This document shows, piece after piece, positions 57,404-64,000 of a DNA stretch of 64,000 nucleotides (position 1 is its first letter; each line of letters opens with the position of its first letter). A model generated the notes under the pieces. That model was not told the DNA's origin, did not search any database, and worked only from the letters and a program-made list of their open reading frames with translations. The position numbers and the translations under genes are program-made. This DNA comes from Quercus robur (Eukaryota > Streptophyta > Magnoliopsida > Fagales > Fagaceae): NCBI RefSeq assembly GCF_932294415.1, contig NC_065541.1, forward strand, positions 54,228,290 through 54,292,289, written 5' to 3'.

Positions 57404-58972
57404 GTTAGTTGGTTTCCATCTAGGTTCTCTTATTAATGTATTTTTTCTCTCTAATTTGTGAAATTTACTCTGAATGCTTTAGGGACTATATTTGTTAAGT
57501 GGTACTCTGAATTCAAAACTTTGTGAATCTGGTGAAAGCGTAGATGGTCTTATGTGTATGATGATAAACTGGGCTTTAGGTGTTTGCCATTGCTTTACTG
57601 GTTTTGTTGGAAGTGCTTACAAGTCCTGAGGGCACATTCAGTGCAAAAGAGAATTGGAAATCTGCTTCTTAGATTACACTCGCAGAAATTAGTTGTGATA
57701 ACTTATGTTCATTACTTTTGACTTTTATGTTATGGTTGATAATGTCTTGGGCATCATTTTAGCTAATAAATTTAATTGGGTCATCAATTATTTTTATTTT
57801 CAATTGTTTAGAAAAGTTGGTATTGGCAAGTTGGCACATAATGTGAATTAGAATGCTCACCTGTGCATTTTATAGTGGTGGAAGGGTTCTGCAAGTTTGT
57901 CACAATTGGACATTAATGTCATGGAGAACTTTTTTTTTTTGCATGCTTTCTAACATAATTAACTTTACTCCATCTCTTGTATAAAACCTTGACATTGAAG
58001 GACTTCTAGGAATATCTATTTGAATGTAAAAATGTTGACTTGGTGTAGTTGTTGAGGGTTTGAATGATCTAATTATTTTTATTGATTAGTCTATGAGTCT
58101 GTAAACTTTAGGAGCAATACCAAGATCTTTGGGTTCCAACATTAAAGTTCAGAGTTGTCAAAATATGACTTGATTATTGATATTCAGTTATACTATTGGC
58201 TGAGGACAATAGCAAAAATATTTTATTTTTGTGTGTAGTATCATGTAATGTCTAAATTTTGGAGATACTACTACTATGTGTGTTGGACTATGCCTTCATT
58301 TGATTCTCTGGTTTGACATATTTTGATTATGTTTTTATTTCATAGATTTGGCTATTTTTACTTAGTTCCTTTTTTCCCCCTTACTAGGGAGATGTAGATA
58401 GTGCACTGGAGCAGAAGTCCGACAATAATAGATTAAAGGGAAGAGAGAATCAAGTTATCTCTGTGTTTAAGGAATTCTGTTAAGAGAAAAGAGAGTGTCG
58501 TCTAAGGTTGTTGAGTACTGCCAATCAGTTATTCAAAACATTGATAGCTTTAGCTCTTTCATGTCTTGTTATTTAATTTTGGTTGTTCAACAATTGTTAG
58601 TATCAAGTTATGATATTTTGCACTCAATGTTGAACTCAGATATTTAAAATATTAGCAAAAATTGAGGTAAATACCAAGTCTTGAATTTTATTTCCTTACT
58701 GTTGTTAAACGATAGAACTCATTAAAAATTTAAATTAAATTTAAAATTTGCTTGAAATAAAAATCTAATGTATGTCAATTAGATGGTAACTTAGAACATT
58801 GATCTTCTATGGATTTCCTTGGTTGATGAGAATTCCAAGGTTCCTTTGGCTTTCCTCAGTGAGGTAATAGCTTCAAAAACTTGTAGTGAACCTATAATGA
58901 ACACATTACAGCCTATGCTGACATATATCTTTATTGGTGTTTCAAGGGATGAAATGTTGCTAAGGGAATTTC

Positions 58973-59045
<73 letters not shown>

Positions 59046-59419
59046 CATGTGGAAGCTCAATTAGATGGAGCTAATAACGAGACTTGACCGGTACAAGGAA
59101 ATCTCTTAGTCGTGAGACTGAAGTTGCTATCTTTCGGCTTTCTGGTTTTGACCTAGACAAACATATTCACATATGGTTTACATGTAGTATAAAGATATTA
59201 TTGATATAAACTCTTACTTTTTCTGTATTTTCTTATATATATCCTTGTATAAGGAGCAATGTAGATGTTTATATGTGAGCATCAAGTCCACTAAAAAAGC
59301 CATTCTTTCTCTTTCTCTTCGATTATATGCAGTTTCTTAATGTTTTGTTAGCAATTGCGATGTTCACCTTTCTGGCTAAAACGTGAATATCCTAAGTCAC
59401 AAATCGGTACTCTTGCATT

Positions 59420-59590
59420 GAGTCATTCTACAGTACCTACCTATTTTTTAAGTAGGTACCGTACCCACCCAAATTTTAGCCGTTTATTTTTATTGTTTCA
59501 ATACTGACCGTTTATTTAAGTTTAGTGGTAAACCTAATATTAGCATAATGGGTAGCATATAAAAATAAAAACAAAACAAAAAAGAAAAGA
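59420..59590. repeat. Internal copy of the MULE left terminus
   Basis: GAGTCATTCTACAGTACC and the following ~160 bp (GTACCGTACCCA, CTGACCGT, TTTAGTG, CATATAAAA, AAAACAAAAC) align with the first ~170 bp of the element at 56886. Either a nested second MULE whose right end is now shared, or an internal duplication. Confidence 0.75.
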
Positions 59591-60369
59591 AAGAGATAGA
59601 GTACGAATGATTTGGTAAAAAAAAAATAGAGAACGAAAGAGGGCAAAAGCAATGTGCCACTACCACCGCTCACCATCCACAACCTTCAGATCATCTACCA
59701 CTGTCACCGATAATAATATTTTTTAGTATTTGAGAAGTTTATTTATTTATGAGATTTAGGGTTTTTTTTTTATTATTTTTTTTTTTTAAGGTTAGATTTG
59801 ATCTAGGTATTTTAGAATTGAGGAGCTAGGTCTTGTGTAAGAATTGGGTTATTTATTTATTTTTTTCTTTTCTTGATTTTGGGTTAATTTGTTTGGGTAT
59901 TTCAACTTGATTTGGTTTGGGTATTTAGGGTAATATGTTTGCTAGTTTCCAGTGATGATTTGGGGACAAAAGTCCAAGCACTGAAATTATATTAAGCATT
60001 CAAAAATATTGACAATTTGAAACTCTTTTTAATGCATGATTAAGCATTCTGTAATGTTTTTGTTCCCTTTAGATTGATAATCATGCCTAGGAGGGTTGAG
60101 TTTTTGCCTACTTTGGCTGCTGTGTCTGCACTATTATTGTGGTATGTAATGTAGAGTCTTTGCATTTCAAAGGTATTTCGGTAAGTTTCTAGGTTTCGAG
60201 GGCATTGTGGTCATTTTTTATGTTCTAAGCGTATTTAAGTAATTTTTTAGGTTGTGGGGTCATTTTTTAGGTTTTAGTGTCATTCAGTTATTTTTTAGGT
60301 TCTAAAGGTCTTCTAGTAATTTTGAAGGGTTTTAAAGGTATTTTGGTCATTTTCAAGTGTTATGGGGTA

Positions 60370-61795
60370 TTTTTGTGTGATGTTGGAATCGCACAATGTG
60401 ACGATGAAACCGTCAAATGTGAAAAAAAAAAAAAAAAGTAAGGGAATTACCAAATGTGAGAAAAAACTGTCACATGTGATGTTAGAACTACACAATGTGA
60501 GGATGGAACCATAAAATGTGAGAAAAAAGTAAGGGAACTACTAAATGTGAGAAAAGAACTGTCACATGTGATGTTGGAACGACACAATGTGAGGATGGAA
60601 CCGTCAAGTGTGAGAAAAAAGTAAGGGAACTATCCAATGTGATAAAAGAACTGTCATATGTGATATTGGAACAGCACAATGTGAGGATGGAATCGTCAAA
60701 TGTGAAAAAAAAAAGTAAGAAAACCACCAAATGTGAGAAAAAATAGTAAGGAAACCACCAAATGTGAAAAAAAAACTGTTACAGGTGATGTTGTAACTGC
60801 ACAATATAAGGATGAAACCGTCAAGTGTGAGAAAAAAGTAAGGGAACCACCTAATGTGACAAAAAAACTGTCATATGTATTATTGGAACCGCACAATATG
60901 AGGATAAAATCATCAAATGTGAGAAAAAAAAAAGTAAGGGAACCACCAAATGTGAAAAAAAAAATGTCACATGTGATGTTAGAACTGCACAATGTGAGGA
61001 TGAAACCGTCAAATGTGAAAAAAGAAGTAAGGAAACCACCAAATGTGAAAAAAAAAAAAATGTCACATGTGATGTTAGAATTGCACAATGTGTGAATGGA
61101 ACCGTCAAATATGAAAAAAGAAGTAAGAAAACCACCAAATGTGAGAAAAGAACTGTCACATGTGATGTAGGAACTGCACAATGTGAGGATGTAACCGTCA
61201 AATGTGAGAAAAAAAATAAGAGAACCACCCAATGTGACAAAAGAGCTATCATATGTGATGTTGGAACTACACAATGTGAGGATGGAACCGTCAAACATAA
61301 AAAATAAAAAAAAATTAAAAAAAAAAATGTAAGGGAACCACCAAATGTGAGAAAAAAACTGTCACATGTGATGTTGGAACTACACAATGTGAAAATAAAA
61401 CTGTCAAATGTGAGGAAAAAAAAAGTAAGGGAACCACCAAATGTGAAAAAAACTGTCACATGTGATGTTAGAACTGCACAATGTGAGGATGAAACCTTCA
61501 AATGTGAGGAAAAGTAAGAGAACCACCAAATATGAAAAAAGAACTGTCACATGTGATATTGGAACTGCACAATGTGAGGATGAAACCGTCAAATGTGAGA
61601 AAAAAGTAAGGGAACCACCCAATGTGACAAAAAAACTGTCACATGTGATGTTGGAACTGCACAATGTGAGGATAGAACCGTCAAATGTGAGAAAAAAGTA
61701 AGGGAGCCACCAAATGTGAGAAGAGAACTGTCACATGTGATGTTGGAACTGCATAATGTGAGGATGGAACCGTCAAATGTGAGAAAAAAGTAACC
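60370..61795. repeat. ~92-bp minisatellite, about 15 units, inside the MULE
   Basis: Units marked by GTAAGGGAACCACC recur near 60438, 60529, 60621, 60715, 60838, 60934, 61027, 61123, 61216, 61329, 61425, 61514, 61606, 61698, so mostly 89-96 bp apart. Each unit contains three GGAAC...AATGTGAG sub-repeats and the palindrome TCACATGTGA. The array ends 30 bp before the right terminus-proximal sequence. Long ORFs on both strands across it are by-products. Confidence 0.93.
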
Positions 61796-61874
61796 TGATG
61801 TAGCAGGTTACCTACTAGTGGGTACCGTACCCCCCTTTTTTTAGGGGGGTACCGTAGAATTACTCTTGAATAAT

Positions 61875-63827
61875 GCTTGTAACATGTTATTATGTAAGCA
61901 TCTAATCCAGAGTTAGGAAATTGAACTAAATGAGTATTTATTGTTTCTATAAATAAAAAAGTATTTATTAATATCCACCAGAAGCAGATGTTCTATATGT
62001 CAAGAACTCATTTAAGAATTAAATGATGAAAAAAATTGGCAAATGACCTTTTTGGGCAAAAAAAGCAGCATTCTGCCCTCTTTCCTAAATTAATTAGGGA
62101 AATGCCACTCTTTTGTAACTCGATAGTACGGAAGTCGAGATTTTTTGAATAACTCGATTATAGTATAGTCGAGTTAGCTTCAACCTTGTCCCACGCTGGC
62201 AAAGGAGACATGGCCTTTTCCAATTAAAAAATGGTCGTTTATAAACGCATAACTTGGTAATTAGAAAATCGAGTTTGCTTTACATTTTTCAAACCCAATG
62301 TCTCACAACGCCTATTCACTCTCCCTCGCTCTCTGCCATCACTCTCCCTTTACACTCTCCCGCTACACTCTCCCTTGCTCTCTGCGATCACGCTTCCTCA
62401 CTCTCCCCCACCCTCCATCAATCTCCCTCACCCTTTTCGATCAGTCGCCATTGTCGGTACCATGGTGCTTTGTCGTACCCTTTTCATTGATTACAGGTAC
62501 GTTGCTTTGCCGTTTTACTGTTTTGTGCTGCATTTGTTTTGTGGGAAATGGATGTTTATCAGAGGGGGATCTCGCATTATCAAAATCTTCAATTTTTTTC
62601 ATTTGTTTTATGGGTATGATGCAGGTTTAGATTTTGCGTAGGGAAGAAAAGATGATAATAAGTGCTAGTTAAATTTTTTACTATTTGAAAATGGGTTGTT
62701 GAAAAAGTTCTGTTTCATATTGCCAAAACAAATGGCTACTGTGGAAGGAGCAAAGTAGCTGTATTTTTGAAGATACAAATTGATTAAACACTCGGTTGGA
62801 ATCATTGTTGATTAGAACTTTGGTTGATTGGTCTCGTGCCTGGGGTGCTTACAAATAGCAACCCCCTTCTAGATTTCACATAATCACTTAGCTTTGTACA
62901 TAATTCTTTTAGGTTATGGTGTGCTTATCATCATGAACATGAAGTAACCTGTTTTATTAATAAATTATCATTATTTATCATAAGACAAATGAACATGAAG
63001 TAACTTGTTCTATTAATATACGAAAGTATAGTTTATATAAATATTTTCCATTTCTGCAATAGGTGTGGACATTGAACTTCATGTTGATATCGTTTCCTGA
63101 TTTCATTTATTGTAGAATTTGTATTTGCTGCAAGCAGTATGAGTGTATGCACTAACATTGAAAATAGAGATTATATTGCTGCTTTCATTAGAGTTCAAGC
63201 CATGACATGAATTTCATGATTTCCATTTTGTGAAGTTTCTTATATTAATCTATGCACTGACATTGAAAATAGAGACTAAATGCACATCAAAGTTTGTAAC
63301 TTTTGTTTTATGATTATTAATCTTCAATTGTTTATATTAATCTTCAATGTTTTTCATTTGTTTTATGATAATCAGAGGGGGATTAACCTATCTTTGTCTT
63401 TCATTCTCTTTAATGTGTGAGTTATAATATGTTGACTGTTACTTCAATCTATCTTTGTTTTTTCATTTGTTTTATGTTGACTGTGAATCATATACTTTTT
63501 TATCTTTTTGTTAAATGCTGGTTCTCAAATCTTCCATCATTCATTTGAATCTTGAACCAAATGAGAAAATCTCTTTTAAAATAGTAAGACAATTTGGTGA
63601 TAAGATGTCTCAATGACTTTACTTTTGTTTGGTACCCTTTTGTTTGGTACCTTTTTGTTAGTTTCTATTAATGTTAATTGAATTGCTTTTGTATTAATTC
63701 ATCAGTGTGTTGTCCCACAAATTAAGATTAATCTTTCAAGTATGATTTCTTTATTGCTAAAACCAAACAATTTTTACTCTTTCGTTAGTGTTTTGGAATT
63801 CTGTACCATCTTGTTTTATGTTCCTTT

Positions 63828-63877
<50 letters not shown>

Positions 63878-63918
63878 TAGAAGGATATTTTGAATGCCAA
63901 GAGTTGTCCATGTAGAGT
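61875..63918. other. Right-edge region, probable left part of another repeat element
   Basis: From about 62035 the sequence (GGCAAATGACCTTTTTGGGC, AACTCGATAGT, AGAAAATCGAGTTTG) resembles the foldback MITE at 53.6 kb. A CT-rich leader-like block follows (62310-62460) with a donor-like ACAG/GTACG at 62494-62502. No protein is recognised. The right end of any element lies outside the window. Confidence 0.4.
63832..63874. repeat. (GA)n microsatellite
   Basis: Uninterrupted GA tract of about 42 bp. Confidence 0.95.
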
Positions 63919-64000
63919 CTTAAATTTCAATTAATAGGGTTGTTGTATTATTGGATGTTATTGAATGTGCCTAGACCTCCAAAACTTTCTGTTCTCATAG
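63919..64000. repeat. Dispersed repeat, cut by window end
   Basis: Second copy of the 51471-51552 sequence; continues beyond the window. Confidence 0.9.

Larger units (their letters stand above)
56886..61865. mobile_element. Mutator-like element (Pack-MULE), 4.98 kb
   Basis: Perfect 9-bp target-site duplications TTGAATAAT flank it at 56877-56885 and 61866-61874, the hallmark of Mutator transposition. Terminal inverted repeats of about 47 bp: left GGGTTGTTCTATGGTACC, right (reverse-complemented) GAGTAATTCTACGGTACC. Each TIR itself contains a small GGTACC-flanked foldback. No MURA transposase is recognisable, so it is non-autonomous. Inside, left to right: a leader-like region, a PP2C gene fragment, intron-like sequence, a 71-base T-tract (58975-59045), an internal copy of the left terminus (from 59420), short 'ggtcattttttagg' repeats (60165-60360) and a 92-bp minisatellite. 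Boundaries are firm; the order of capture is inferred. Confidence 0.88.

Noticed and set aside
58819-59064. 81-codon frame before the long T-tract in the MULE
   Set aside because: The C-terminal third is encoded by poly-T and the rest matches nothing known; it could be captured exon sequence, but there is no support.
60696-61501. Open frames of about 200 codons across the minisatellite
   Set aside because: They arise from a stop-poor tandem repeat; translations are repetitive on both strands and match no protein.
60370-61795. CRISPR-like array
   Set aside because: There are no unique spacers between repeats and the host is a plant; it is an ordinary minisatellite.

Overview
This 64-kb window is nuclear DNA of a flowering plant. 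The evidence is AT-rich intergenic sequence, GT-AG introns, plant-only gene families (a plant-type receptor-like kinase, an SMP-C2 synaptotagmin, a phytocyanin, CYP76 P450s) and dense plant transposons. The mix suggests a eudicot, probably a woody one such as Fagales, but that assignment is an inference from general feel and not from a search.

Genes, all on the minus strand: (1) 288-2306, an intronless receptor-like kinase of the At1g80870 type with a very large insertion in its activation segment; (2) 12103-24965, an 11-exon gene encoding a 510-residue SMP/C2 lipid-binding protein of the CLB1/SYT7 (NTMC2T4) type, with large introns carrying LINE tails, SINEs and a MITE; (3) 26943-27800, a two-exon phytocyanin/early-nodulin-like protein that has lost most copper ligands; (4) and (5) 36306-38456 and 46946-49062, two intact two-exon CYP76-type cytochrome P450 genes on a tandem segmental duplication.

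Layout: 1-12 kb holds the kinase, then a gene-poor stretch with a foldback element, a mariner-type MITE split by a solo LTR, LTR fossils and a 1.28-kb TIR element. 12-28 kb holds the lipid-binding and phytocyanin genes. 28.6-49.1 kb is the CYP76 duplication. Its two copies act as each other's empty-site controls, dating a SINE and a 1.1-kb TIR element (copy 1 only) and a 140-bp MITE (copy 2 only). 49.1-53.1 kb holds a train of three MITEs sharing TTA targets and a recent 1.47-kb direct duplication. 56.88-61.87 kb is a 4.98-kb Mutator-like element with a perfect 9-bp target-site duplication. It carries a fragment of a PP2C phosphatase gene (Pack-MULE) and a ~92-bp minisatellite of about 15 units. 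The last 2 kb looks like the left part of another repeat.

The genes are unrelated in pathway and act independently. Only the two P450 genes form a cluster; their differences are concentrated in the first exon, especially around substrate recognition site 1. The best candidates for new biology are the Pack-MULE with its internal minisatellite, the uneven divergence of the CYP76 pair, and the Trp-Trp-studded insertion in the kinase.
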